Program-made: the position numbers and the translations under genes | Part shown: positions 49,501 through 61,200 of the stretch, piece after piece | How the letters are laid out: each line of letters begins with the position of its first letter | How positions within the stretch are numbered: position 1 is the stretch's first letter | The notes under the pieces: generated by a model | Databases searched by the model: none | What the model saw: the letters and a program-made list of their open reading frames with translations, nothing else | Told to the model about the DNA's origin: nothing | Source: Asterias amurensis | Lineage: Eukaryota > Echinodermata > Asteroidea > Forcipulatida > Asteriidae | Length of the DNA stretch: 64,000 nt | Direction: 5' to 3' | NCBI RefSeq assembly: GCF_032118995.1 | Contig: NC_092665.1 | Coordinates: 4,438,001 to 4,502,000, forward strand

Positions 49501-52500
49501 AGACGAGTGTACAAACACTCCCAATGACATTCTGCCGCGTGTGCCAAATATACGCGCACGCATGACCGAGTTTGTCCGACCACAATCATTGCTGTGATTG
49601 GTCAAATGGGTGAATGCGCAGTTTGATTGATAGGCCGGATCGGTCCATTGAAGTCTGGGAAAACAGCTTGAACTGGCTTATGTTTCGATCGTCCGATTTT
49701 TTTTCTAGAATTGTTTATGAAAGTACACAAGAACATGTCTTGTTATTTTGTTCGACTGCCTTAAGCCCGGTTCATGAGAATGAGAATGCGATAAAAATGT
49801 TGACGTCACAAATTAGCAACGAATAATCGGCATCGGGTGACTTGTGCTCATCAGCCACGTGGCGTCAAAAATTGCTTCGCATTCGCATGAAGTATGAACC
49901 CACTTTATGCATGAACCGACTTAATTTATTGACAAATCAGTCTTGAAGAAAATTGTTTTTCCAACAGGCTTTTTAAATCTCACCTGTCTGATTGATTGAC
50001 GTTGAGCAAACTCAGCTCGGATCCCCAAGATTCTCTCATGAAGAAACTGATAGCGGCCATCTTGTAAAAACACCAAGAAGTTGACAAGTGATGCAATGCT
50101 GAATAGCTTCTCCAAGAGATAAATCGCTTTCCACATCTATGGAAATGACATATCAAATTTCTATTAAATAGCGGACATAAAGCATAAGTTAAAGCAAAAC
50201 AGTTACATGGTGTGTTGGACGGACAAGTGAATCGGACTCCAGTTCTGATGGCTGAATGATAAGAGTGTTAGATCAATTCAACGTCTCTATAATAAAAAAA
50301 TTCATTGAGCACTGCACCATTTCTGAATGCACATTTACAAGTTTGAACCTGTGAGGGCAGAGACAGTACTGTGTTGGGTTAACCCCCCTAGTTGGAACAT
50401 AGGCAGCTTGAAGTTGTATTGAACCCAGGCAGTTGAGGAAAGCATGTACCTGATAAACAAAGATAATGTTGTAAAACACCTCAAGCTATTAGGAAAGTGC
50501 GCTGACAGGAACCCGTATTCGAAACTAAAAATGCACTCCCACAAAAATGCAACAATAACATTGTTTCCCATCTTACCAGTTTGAAAGCTTGTATGTGATT
50601 GGTTGAACTTGACAGGTCAGCTGATCGTTCTTGCAGCCACTTTGCACCAATCAGGACACAGGCATAGAGGTATCGTTGTGATTTGACTAGGTCAGAGGTC
50701 ACCAGTTTCTCATTATTATATTTGAGATTCATCATTCGTTGACCTAACGTTGCACCAACTGCGTTGATTGAAAACTGTGTAGGAAAAAACCCCATAAAAT
50801 ATCACAAAGTGTCCTCTTTTGTACATAAGGTTCAAGTTTGGGTGGTGTAATCTTGGATGCTGTTCGTGTATCTTCCACCCAAAGGACGACGATGTAGCGC
50901 CATTTTTAATAATAATAATAATAATTTAATAAAAATAATATTATTTCAAATTTATATTGCACCCCTTACATACAAATGATCAGAGGCGCAGAACACATGT
51001 TAAAAACCACAGAGTGGAAGAAAAAGACAACGAAAAAAGACTGGTCACCAGGCCAGTGCCCAAACAAAAGTATGGGGATACGTCTGTCCTGCCAACAGAG
51101 AACTAATTAGTTACTTATTACACAAGGCATTTCTCTGCTGGCATCGGTAATGCTTTGACCTTTTCAGGAGACAGACGCCTCTAACCCTATATGCTATAAA
51201 AATTCTAAACTAACTGGCAAGGTGACCATAGAAGAAGACATTAAAAAGCTAAAAAGCGGTTTTAAAAAGATAGGTTTTTATATTACATTTAAAAGAGGTG
51301 TTCGCTACGTATGTGAAGCGGTGGCGCATTCCAAAGCTTAGGGGCTGCCACAGAAAAAGCCCTATCACCAAAAGTAGTCAACATTTTACCAGAAGGATAC
51401 TCCAACAAAATACCATTATTCCCTGACCTAAGTTTATAAGAAGACAGTGTAGAGTGTTCTGTTGTTCTCGACTGATCCATGCTGAAAGGTGGTGTGTGCA
51501 TTGTTCTCGGGTTCGGGTGTGCGAACAGCGCACTCTGGCCAAAAACACACCACTCGAACTCAGCCATAAGCATTATCATGAGTGACAGTAAATGCCAATT
51601 ACATGAGAGTAATCTGATCTTCCATCTAACCATGCTTACCTGCCATGTTAGTAAGCGTAGAAGAGCATTTAATTCTGGCTCAATGTAGGCAAGTATCCCA
51701 GGCTGAAATAAAAGAAAACACAAGGCATCGTAGCCTACATTATAACCAAAAGAAGCTTACTTTCTTAACTAAAGAATTTAATATTTCAAACATTGTAATT
51801 GTATATTTCCTTGACTAGAGCTTGGATGTAGCAATAAATAAGGGGAGCATCATTTTAAAATCTAATACAAAAATACCTTTAAAAAGCGGAAAATCCTGTA
51901 GAATTGTGCCTTCAGGAGTTGATGTAGTTCACCGTCTAACTGACTGGAATCCAACTAAACACAAACCAGAATAAAAGTTATGTAAGGCCTAATTGCAGAG
52001 TAACTATAGAAAACAGGGCCATTATTCACTCCACACAGCTACCTCTATAAATATTATCCCCATTAAACAAGAATCCAGAAAACTGAGTCATAGGATAGTG
52101 GAGTCAAGTGGACCTGCTTTCTATATAATATTGTACCCATAACTTAGTAAGCCTAATTGAAATTACAATGTATTATTTTATTTTATTACCATTATGATTA
52201 TAATTACCATTCACTTCATTTTTGTTCAATTCATTCATTAGACATTTATCAATCATTCAATTCAACTTCTTCAACATGATTGATGTTTCACTCACTTCAG
52301 CCAGCTGCCTAGTTGCGATAACGTAACCCTCCTCCCGACGGCCGCCAGGTCGGCCTGGCATGCCTGGCGGCCGTCGTCGGGAGAGAGGGTTACGTTTTCG
52401 CAACTGCCAGCCATTTTAAGTCATCAGAAAAATAGTTCGATTCAAAGTTGAATTGGCGGTGAGAATAAAAGTTTAATGTCTATGTGACATGAAATACATT

Positions 52501-52603
52501 TTACAACAGAATTATCTCCAAATCGAACCTGTGTAACTCGAAGAACAATTCCTTTACTGTCAACAGTTCCGCCTTTTCTCCCTTCTTCAGTGGAGGCCGC
52601 CAT
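46531..52603 (-). CDS. PEX2: peroxisome biogenesis factor 2 (RING peroxin), 7 exons, complete
   Basis: Exons on the minus strand: 52529-52603, 51877-51954, 51640-51702, 50577-50774, 49984-50136, 48398-48658, 46531-46629. All joins are in phase 0 with GT donors and AG acceptors, giving 308 residues (human PEX2 has 305). Visible matches to PEX2: SQLDGELHQLLKAQF, LAYIEPELNALL, GQRMMNLKYNNE, IGAKWLQERSADL, VNFLVFLQDGRY, LHERILGI, TRELLWHGFAEFLFFLLPFIN, then a C-terminal RING with CGICGEWP (Cys251, Cys254), Cys266, His268, Cys271, Cys274 and the last pair CPLC (Cys287, Cys290) in the final exon. PEX2 is a multi-pass peroxisomal membrane E3 ligase that works with PEX10 and PEX12 to ubiquitinate the import receptor PEX5. 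The start ATG (MAASTEEG) is in good context, 25 codons before the first junction. Confidence 0.95.
46690..46960. repeat. dispersed repeat fragment in PEX2 intron 6
   Basis: GGTTTGCGGTCAACTCCATG, CTCGCCAGGTAGAGTTTG and later GGTTTGCGGTAATACCATG match the inverted form of 33585-33725. Possibly Penelope-like, not proven. Confidence 0.45.
47059..47077. repeat. poly-G run
   Basis: About 17 G in a row. The length is uncertain, and nothing else is recognised in 46961-47149. Confidence 0.6.
47150..47532. mobile_element. variant MITE family A copy (TTTAAAGGGAAGGTACACG ends)
   Basis: TTTAAAGGGAAGGTACACGTT and AACGTGTACCTTCCCTTTAA are perfect inverted ends. The interior is related to family A (AAAGACCAGTCTTCTCACTT), so this is a sister subfamily with different tips. 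Confidence 0.8.
47709..48085. mobile_element. MITE family A copy in PEX2 intron 6
   Basis: TTTAAAGCCAGTGGACACTA to AATGTCCACTGCCTTTAA. The central palindrome GAGACCTCAAGTTCTAAACT is intact. Confidence 0.8.
48090..48371. mobile_element. short DNA element with AGACTTGTGGACAAGTCGTTAA-type ends
   Basis: AGACTTGTGGACAAGTCGTTA and TAACGACTTGTCAACAAGTCT are inverted. The interior is GC-rich with further inverted words (GCAGTGATCTCG, CTCTCACGACT). It follows a MITE A directly and ends 26 bp from the PEX2 exon 6 donor. Confidence 0.75.
48780..49315. repeat. TTTTCACACGA-type repeats in PEX2 intron 5
   Basis: CCTTTTCACACAACAACGTC (48794), CTTTCACACGGCGCAG (48881), CCTTTCACACGATGTGG (49237) and CCTCGTGTGAAAAGGCC (49300), with AAGACCA(A/G)GGACCC words repeated near 49200 and 49275. 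Probably one or two decayed inverted-repeat elements. The open frame across it on the minus strand is not a gene. Confidence 0.5.
50907..51480 (-). mobile_element. LINE 3' fragment (CR1/L2/Jockey-like) in PEX2 intron 3
   Basis: On the minus strand the translation YKLRSGNNGILLEYPSGKML then GDRAFSVAAPKLWNAPPLHIRS is the conserved C-terminal end of LINE reverse-transcriptase ORFs. After a frame change it continues as FKCNIKTYLFKTAF and a stop, then about 330 bp of 3' UTR and an ATT microsatellite tail (50907-50925). Strongly 5'-truncated, as usual for LINEs. Confidence 0.8.
52312..52404. repeat. near-perfect palindrome in PEX2 intron 1
   Basis: GTTGCGATAACGTAACCCTC at the left, GAGGGTTACGTTTTCGCAAC at the right, and a GC-rich centre with CGGCCGCCAGG and its complement. 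A smaller relative with the same arms lies at 53177-53245. Confidence 0.85.
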
Positions 52604-53176
52604 TCTTGTTTATTTATTTCGTCCAGACGAAAGGCGCCCTCAAGAGACAACAAACCGTTAACAAAACAGCCGTCGGATACCTATTAACGCACCGGTGATT
52701 GACCAATGAACAAGCTTGTTTCTTGATCTATTGACAGTAATTACACGTTCAATAAGTGGTTTGAATTTGAGCGCTTTTGTTATTGACGTGTGTATTGAAT
52801 AGGATTTCTTTTCACCTCGTTGGTTTTTCTGTGCGTTGTTTACCTTGGGTGCCCAAACAGTTAGGAACGTACGGTGTATACTGAACAAATGTTTGCTTAG
52901 CTTGGTTAATTCTTGCCCAAAGCGCGGAGGAGTCAAATTTTGAACAGCTCGCCGTCCGTGAAACTGAAAAGTGAAAGTGCCGGGGTCACACACTGACGTG
53001 ACCGGGACAGCAGTGGCTTTTCGTGTGGTGGAACACGAAAACATTGGCTCCGTATTTTACTACTACCACGTGTCGTAAGTATTCATTTAATTTCTAAGTT
53101 TTAACCTCGTCAGCTTCCACGCAATTGTATTTACCTAAATAACCGTTGTCATATGAAATTGCCTGCAAAACTCTAA
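52604..53176. other. PEX2 upstream region
   Basis: Contains the PEX2 promoter, without a TATA box that I can see. A canonical donor-like GTAAGT at 53075-53080 follows CCACGTGTC and could mark the first exon of a divergent transcript on the plus strand, but there is no other support. Confidence 0.35.
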
Positions 53177-53245
53177 TTGCGATACGATAACGTAACCCTC
53201 CTCTCCTGATCCTGCCGTCGACAGGAGGGTTTACGTTATTGCAAC
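53177..53245. repeat. short palindromic element
   Basis: ATTGCGATACGATAACGTAA and TTACGTTATTGCAA are mirrored around GTCGACAGGAGG. It shares arm sequence with 52312-52404. Confidence 0.75.
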
Positions 53246-56200
53246 TAAACTAGCAAACTTCAAACAGTTACATTTTGAGGCTAGACTTTCTAGTGACACT
53301 GTCTGTGAGTATGTGTTACTGTGTGACTTGCTAAAATTAAGAATGAGGAGTTTATTTTTGAAAACGAAAATAAATGAACCATAGATGAATAAACGACTAA
53401 AAAGATCCACTATCTTGTATACTATCCCCCTATTGCACAATGAATAATGATCATATCGAGATCGAGAGTGGTGAAAGCTTAGCTGAAATTCAGGATGGTC
53501 GGTTTAATTTAAATAATATTTGATAAAATGTTAATATTTGTTTTTATCGAAAACATTTTTTATGTATTCTTCTGGTCTGCTTTTAATTTTCTTTTTACCA
53601 AAATGAATTTTTCATTTGAGTTAATTAATTAATTAGATGAATTGAATCGTTCCCTTATTTATTTCATAACTAATATTAAATGTGGCATGTAGGATTGTAG
53701 TCATTTTCCCCATTTGGAGTATATTATGATAATTGTACATGATGATAATTGTGTTTATGTGTCATTAAACATACGTGTAATGTATTCAGTCAGTCAATAA
53801 TATTATTATCATTACAATTTTTTTTTACGGTTTGATTAGATTTTGAAGACTTTTCACTTACAAATTAAGCAGTGAAACTTGTGTATTTTTGTGTTGTTGT
53901 TCCGCACTGATCCTGTTCGTTGTTCACACAGACATGTATGTAAACAAATAAAAGAACAGGTGAAGACTAAGGTTAATGAAGACAACAGCTTCAAATCAAA
54001 AATGTAAATTACCTTTTTGCCAATCCTATTCTCTACCGGAGCTGGCCCACCACCGTCACCAACAAAATAAAATATTTGAAAAAAAAAAAATATATATATA
54101 TATTTTTGCAAGGTGAAATAGAAAATATACCAGACTGTCATTGTTTTTGGAAAATTATTTGTACACGCCCCTCCCCAAAAAATAAATTTCATCAAAAAGT
54201 AGGTTTAATTTTTAGCACCCTGCTTAACAAAAACGATGATTTACTCCAGTCGGAAATCGTAAATTAAACCCACACAACAAAACCTACACCGTCTTTTTGC
54301 AGTTTTAAAAGCATATCGTTCATTTGAGCATGTTTATAGGTAGAAAGTAATTTCCATTTTCATGACTGGAGTACAGAAAAAAATATCAAATAATGGGTGT
54401 TGAAAAAGGTACCGTTAGAAAATGCAACTACCCCCTCTTGTGGTTGGTGATGGTCAGGATTTGTGAATGCAAAGAGACTGACTGCTGATAATGATGCGCG
54501 GTTCTCCAAGCCTTGGCATCTTTACGATGCGATTGTAACCGTCCATAAGAGAGAAGCCCTCTTGTATAAAACACTCAATAATTGAAATAATGAAAACATG
54601 TTATCAAAATCATCATTGCATTTTTTTAAAATTGCAAGAAAACACTACTTGTGAATTTGTTGAAGTATCACCACTTTCCATTTTTAAAGTTGAGCTCATC
54701 ACAAAAAGAATTTGCAAAGTACCAGTAGAGAGTTAAGCATTGGGCATTTAAATAAATTATGTGGTTCTGCCTTTTGAAAAGTTTTTTTAATTTTATATAA
54801 TGTGTATAAGGCCTACAATTATTTCTTCACAAATCCGTCAGCCAATATTGATAACCCTTAATTTAAATGTTAATTAAATATAGTGCAATAATATGGCAAC
54901 TATCTCACTCTGTAATCGATCAACGATCACGGATTCATATTCAAGTATTTTTCCCTCCATTCATGGTAATAGGCCTATTCTAGTACTTAGTGAGAAGGGG
55001 ATGCAATCAGAAATTGTCCGTTATCAGATTTGAAAACTTGGCCTGCAATGTGTTGGGCCAGGGGTCTACTGTACTCCTAGCAGTAACTAGGAGCAAGTTA
55101 TCATTAAAGGCCGTGAAACACGTCTTACAACAATGGAACCATGCAGGGGGTGATGTAAGTGGATTAATTTCAGATCAAGGTTATGTTTCCAGAAGCAATA
55201 AAGTGTAGTCTGTCTGCATTTCATAACAACTCTTTGGTAGTTCATCAATTACACATATAGGAGTGGGTTTTGTAGAGCTGTATACACCCGTGGGTTCTAC
55301 AAAAGTCTGAAAGTGTTGCATAACACCATAGCGTTCTGCAAACACACTGCCACAACTTATATTTATTTACTTCAAGCATAGAGAAAGGATGCTCCAAAAG
55401 GAACCTCTTCAATAAATAGACTTAAGAAACAATATTTGCACAGAAGACAAGAGCTTCCATTGCTTCTTACCTCAAGCACTAAATCCTCCAGAACTATTCA
55501 GAAAGGATCTTGTGGTTTTTTTTGAGGCAGCTATTACCATGGTAATGGATAAATGTATTAATGTTCTGTGGATGAGGTGATGGAAGCAACAATTGAACGT
55601 CTGGTAGCAGACATTGTCATGATTGTAAGTAAGTTTATTGAGTTTAAAAACAAGGTTTATAACATTGTGGTTCTACTGTGAAGTGGTATTATATGGAGCG
55701 CCACCTATATTTTAAATACCAAGTTGTCATTGTAACATGGTGTCATCAAGCCAATGAATAATTATAAATAATGTGACAACACATGCTATTAATAAGAGCT
55801 TACAAAATTTGTTTTAATGATAATTACTAATGCCAACATTCGAATCTCTAGTCAAGACAACAAACCACTAGCGTAATCATTTTAATGATAAATAATATCT
55901 GAATTAAGTAACAAGCAAGGTCACCCTTAAACACAAGTTTTTATTTATTAATAAAAGCTGCCCTTAAAATTAAATGTTGTACAGAATCAATTTGCGTTAT
56001 CTATAGTTATCACCATCTAGTAATTAATATAAATTTTATTTTATTTGGGAACTACTTCTGTCTTGATAATAGTTGCTAGGATTAACGTTGAAGTTTCTAT
56101 AGAATGCTTTTTTTTGGGAAGCTTCGGTGTTGACTTAAAATATTTCCAAGCAAGCAGGCAGTAAATCCAAGGGACGCGTACTTTGTGTGCTTATCTAACA

Positions 56201-56411
56201 AAAAGCACACAAACCAGAGCTTGTTTGCCCATTCAGGGCTTTTAGTGCCTGAACTTTAGTTCACTTGAAAAGCTTATTTATGTGAGTGGCAAACTGCCCC
56301 AACAGTTCCATTTACTGGGGATGGGTCAAAAATGACTTTATAAACGAGTGTGCAGTTTAGTGTATCATATTGTTGTTGTGAAATGAAAGGGTATAGTAAA
56401 CTAAAGGGGAA
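53246..56411. other. long AT-rich intergenic stretch, no gene supported
   Basis: Only short open frames. A 72-codon frame at 54990-55208 has ordinary composition, but I recognise no domain and see no paired splice sites. Poly-A/T runs at 54078-54110. Confidence 0.35.
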
Positions 56412-56800
56412 GTTAAAGGCAGTGGACACTATTGGTAATTACTCAAAATAATTATTAGCATAAAACCTTTCTTGGTGACAAGTAATAAGGAGAGGTTGAT
56501 GGAATAAAACATTGTGAAAAGCGGCACCCTCTGAAGTGCCATAGTTTTCGAGAAAGAAGTAATTTTCCACGAATTTGATTTCGAGACCTCAGATTTAGAA
56601 CTTGAGGTCTCGAAATCAACCATCTAAACGCACACACCTTTGTGTGACAAAGGTGTTTTGTTCTTTTATTCATATTCTCGCAAGTTCGATGACCGATTGA
56701 CCTCAAACTTTCACAGGTTTGTTATTTTATGCATATGTTGAGATACACCAACTGTGGAGGCTAGTCTTTGACAATTACCAACAGTGTCCACTGCCTTTAA
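56412..56800. mobile_element. MITE family A copy
   Basis: Full length: GTTAAAGGCAGTGGACACTA to CAGTGTCCACTGCCTTTAA. Confidence 0.85.
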
Positions 56801-56829
56801 TAAAGCAAAGCCATTTTGGCTTTTTAGCG

Positions 56830-57180
56830 AAGGATGAATACCTTACATTGCCAAAGACCAGTCTTCTCACTTGGTGTACATATCTCAACATATGCATGAT
56901 AACAAACATAATTTGAGCTCAATTGGTCGTTGAAGCTGCGAGATAACTATGAAAGAAAAAAACACCCTTGCCGGACGAAGTTTCGGCTTTCAGATGCTTG
57001 ATATCGAGACCTCAAAATCTAGATCTGAGGTCTCGAAATCAAATTCGTTGAAAATAACTTCTTTCTCGAAAACGTCTCCACTTCAAAGGGAGCCGTTTCT
57101 CACAATGTTTTATACTATCGACCTCTCCCCATTACTCCTTACCACGTGAGGTTTTACGATTATATTAGTAGTTACCAAAG
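56830..57180. mobile_element. MITE family A copy, ends eroded
   Basis: The interior is typical: CAAAGACCAGTCTTCTCACTT, the palindrome GAGACCTCAAAATCTAGATC, then GGAGCCGTTTCTCACAATG. Confidence 0.7.
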
Positions 57181-58242
57181 CTGCAATTTGCAAACCTTTT
57201 CTAAGCAAAGTTTCATTATATCTGTTTTTTAGCCTTCGAAGAAGACTACTATTTTTTGTAAATAATAATTATGAATTCACCAAATGACAGTTTGTTTACG
57301 CTGTCACCCTTCGCGAGTTGTTCTGGGAATTAATTTTGTTTCTCTGAAGAAACTTCTGAATTGTTTTATTTACATTTCGCATTGTGACAAACTAAGCATT
57401 ATTCTCGTTCAAAACTCCAATAACAAATCAAGCACAAATCACAACAATCGATTCACACACACCATTAGCTAGCTCCACAATCTGGACTCTTATCTCATGT
57501 TCCTAAGCAACAGACGCTATAAAGTAGCGTCGTCTCGCGGGGGGTCGCGTTGGTCACCGCCCACCGGGCTAGCTTTGCCCTTATCATCACCCTCGATCCA
57601 GCGCACTTTAACCCTGGGGCGAATCATCGGATTAATCAGGTGGTTTGATTGATAGAGGGCACTGTTCACTCTAGCCTTGGTTACAAGTCTGCGATCGTAG
57701 CTTGTAGTCTACCCGGATGCGTTTTGTGTTGCTGATGCAGAGGAATAACCGCAATCTCAGACTTGAAATCAACTCTATGTTCACTCAGGATGTCAATTAC
57801 GCTGGTAATCAGCTTGCGTGTGGTATTACATTCACTAGACGTTAGGCACCAGTGATACACGTATTGTGCTCAAAAATTAGTCAGCGGGTACGTTTGTGCG
57901 GTAGTAAATTTGTATCGGCTGCTGCACGATTTGGAGAGGAAATAACCGGTTTCTCAATTCCAAACAAAATGGTCACCTTGTTCAGAAGTACTTGAGAAAC
58001 TTCCTGTCTCAGTTACGTGGTTGCTGGTGATTCACTGTTGGTGTTGCCGTGGTTCTTTCTGGCGTAGTGGCGAAAGAGTGCACGTGTAAAACGTGTGTAA
58101 TTTTGTACCAGGCGCGAACGTTTTGGACAGCTAGCTAGCCCGTACTTCCAACAATCCAAGTTCCTCAGACTTCCAATTACGGTTCCATGTTTCAGAATCC
58201 TTATTTCTACTACTGAGATAGTCTGAGCTTTTAGTGGTTGTC
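57181..58242 (+). promoter_or_regulatory. upstream region and probable 5' UTR of rootletin
   Basis: 57490-58240 is richer in G+C and CpG than its surroundings (CGTCGTCTCGCGGG near 57529), as at a CpG-type promoter. I found no clear RFX X-box. No other gene is seen. Confidence 0.35.
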
Positions 58243-61200
58243 ATGTCGTTCAAAGGAGATAGAGATGAGCGTCTCGAGAGAGTCATTCAGGTAAATATTG
58301 TTGGACACACAATTTTATTTAACCTCTTCCCCACACCACACAAGTCTATATAGACTACACTTGAATCTCTGCTGGCCTACATACACGTGACACCCGCCCT
58401 TCCGATCCCCTACCCTCCACCAGGTCGTGGTTTATTTTTATTCTTAAATTGACTTTGGTCAAGTAGAGAAAACGATGATTATTGAGGTTCATTTTCAGTT
58501 CATGTTCATGGAATCATGTTGACCTTTCGTTTACAGAGTTGAGCATCTATCTATCATTACTAATTTATTATAAAAATTTATTATATTATACTTTTTATTC
58601 TACACAGGAACTATCCATTTGGTATCTTTGTTGTTGTTACTTTTCCTTACTTGTTACTGATGATGGAAACGTTTCCATATTATCCTTGATGATACCCAAC
58701 AAGCCTACATCCATATAGACTGTGAGAGGGGTTTCCCAAGAGTAGGCGGCAACAACAGCCTCTGGAAAAACAAATTGTAGCCCACACCTTGAAGTGGCCT
58801 TCAGGCCTAGTGTGTCACTGTCTGGCGACTTGCATAACAAAACAAAACAAATTCCACTCAATGCCTCAAGTTACATTTTGTCCATGATGGCAAAGACAAG
58901 GCATTTCCCTTAAAGGCAGTGGACACTATTGGTTATTGTCAAAGACTAGCCTTCACAGTTGGTGTATCTCAACATATAAGCATAAAATAACAAACCTGTG
59001 AAAATTTGAGCTCAATCGGTCATCGAACTTGCGAGATAATAATGAAAGAAAAAAACACCCTTGTCACAGGAAGTTGTATGCGTTTAGATGGTTGGTTTCG
59101 AGACCTCAAGTTCTAAATCTGAGATCTCAAAATCAAATTCGTGGAAAATTACGTCTTTCTCTAAAACTATGGCACTTCAGAGGGAGCCGTTTCTCACAGT
59201 GTTTTACACCATCAGCCTCTCCCCATTACTTGTCACCAAGTAAGGTTTTATGCCAATAATTATTTTGAGTAATTACTAGGGGCCTGATCTTGTTTCCATT
59301 AGTTTCATCTTGGCATTTGAACAACGACAAATAAACAAAATAAAAAACAACTGTTTGTCAGGCCCTGGTGTACAGTCAGTACAGCTTCAGTGGAAATAAG
59401 GGAATCAATGTGTGGTGAAGAGGTTTTCAACTAGTGGTTTAATCTCAACGAGGCCTGGTTCTTGATAATTTACCGAGACAAAGTCAAGGTAAATTATAAA
59501 GAACCAGGTTTAAACCACTAGTTGAAAACCGATTCAACACACATTGATTCCCTTATTTCCACTGAAGCTGTACTGACTGTACACCAGGGCCTGACAAACA
59601 GTTGTTTTTTATTTTGTTTATTTGTCTTATAAGAACAGGTGCAAGGTCGCGTGTCACGCTCATGAATTAACACTTTTTACCGGTCATTAAAGAAAGGTTT
59701 ATGCACACCCACGTGACGCGCTCTCCACCAATAGGAGTAGGGAAACTGTCTGGGGTATTTATGAATGTTTAATTAATGTAGCCTTCTCTTTTAGAAGTTA
59801 GAGTCTTTAAAGCTAAAATCTAATAGTTTCTTCTCATTTTGAGAATTGTTTTGGTTTGGAAATATGGGCCAACATGGACCCTTTTTACAAATAGTCGCTA
59901 GCTATGCATTCTGGGATAGGATGCGACATTCATCATGCCAGCATACATGCATAGCAATACTCCCAAACTGTCCCAAAATGCATTATAATGCGGTCTATCT
60001 GTAAAGAGGGCCATGGTGTTGCTCAAAAGGGGTCCTACTAAAAGCCAACAACAAGTTTCAAGTACCTCAAAACCGGCAAATAAACCAAAGATAGAGCTAT
60101 GTGTGATTTGTAATTTAAACAGAAATGTAATGGAAAAAACTTCACGAAAAATGTGAATTTTTAACCAGAATTTTTTTTTTACACGGAAAGTGGTAGGATG
60201 CCATCTTGTTGTTGGCTTTTAGTAGGATCGCTCAGTATGCACTATGTATTGTGCTCATTTCAAGTGACCTGTTTCTGACTATAGAATATAATTTTTTTTA
60301 TTTAGGTGTCATTTTGAGCCCCAATTCATGAGTAATTCCCCATTGATGATCTGCCGGCAGGCCCTTAGAGGTACACTATGGTTTCATCGTCACTATGGTA
60401 TCATTTTAGTAGCTCTTCATATTGTACAGATTATTGTTACAATGTGTGACTTTGAAAGCTACTGCACTTCACACCAATCAGTTGGTTGTTGGGTGCCAAT
60501 AAGGGGGTTGATTAAGTTCCAGGGGTAACCCAATTACAAAGGTGCACACCTCACTGATTTTCTATTGACCATAGTTTGATTGGTATCACCACAATGTGCT
60601 TTGTGTTTCGTTGTCTAGTTATACTGTAGTAACTGAAATTTACATCTGTAATTTTAAAATGGTTTAGAGTTCAGAAGAACTAGGTTTCAGCCTGGGGGCA
60701 GACTACAAATCACTGAGCACTGGTCCTTTTTAAAAATTATTTAAAAAATTCTGAAAACTTTATGAAGACCACACAGTAACTTTCCGTTGTTTAGTTTGCA
60801 GTGTCAATAAAAGTAGTGAAAAGGTAACAATGAAGTGATATTCAGTGTTGTGAAAACAACTTGTCTAGACTTTTTGGGCCAGACCCCAACGGGGGCAAAT
60901 TCCATGCCATTTTCATTGAATATCAACCACATGAACAAAATAATATTGTTTGTAGAAACATGTAGGCCTACAAACCATTATTTGAAGTGTGACGCCATGG
61001 CACGTTTTTGGATGTTGAACAAATTTCACTTGAATGGTATCAAACACAGTGGCGATTTACCCATCATACCTAGACGTAAAGTAAGGTAAGATACTAAGCT
61101 TGGGCGATACCACGATATTATCAAATATCGTGATATTAATTTGGACACGATTTCGATATCGGATGGATTTGGTTTAATCGAAATATCGATATATCGCGAT

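Noticed and set aside
49223-49585. 120-codon minus-strand frame in a PEX2 intron
   Set aside because: Overlaps TTTCACACGA-type repeats and is bounded by PEX2 exons on the same strand.
51289-51723. 144-codon frame containing both PEX2-like and LINE-like sequence
   Set aside because: It is a chance read-through of PEX2 exon 3, an intron and a LINE end; the exon boundaries explain it.
52658-53044. 128-codon minus-strand frame upstream of PEX2
   Set aside because: Lies in the PEX2 promoter region, has no recognisable domain and no splice link to the gene.
54990-55208. 72-codon frame as a gene or exon
   Set aside because: No domain, no consistent splice sites and no homologue that I can recall.
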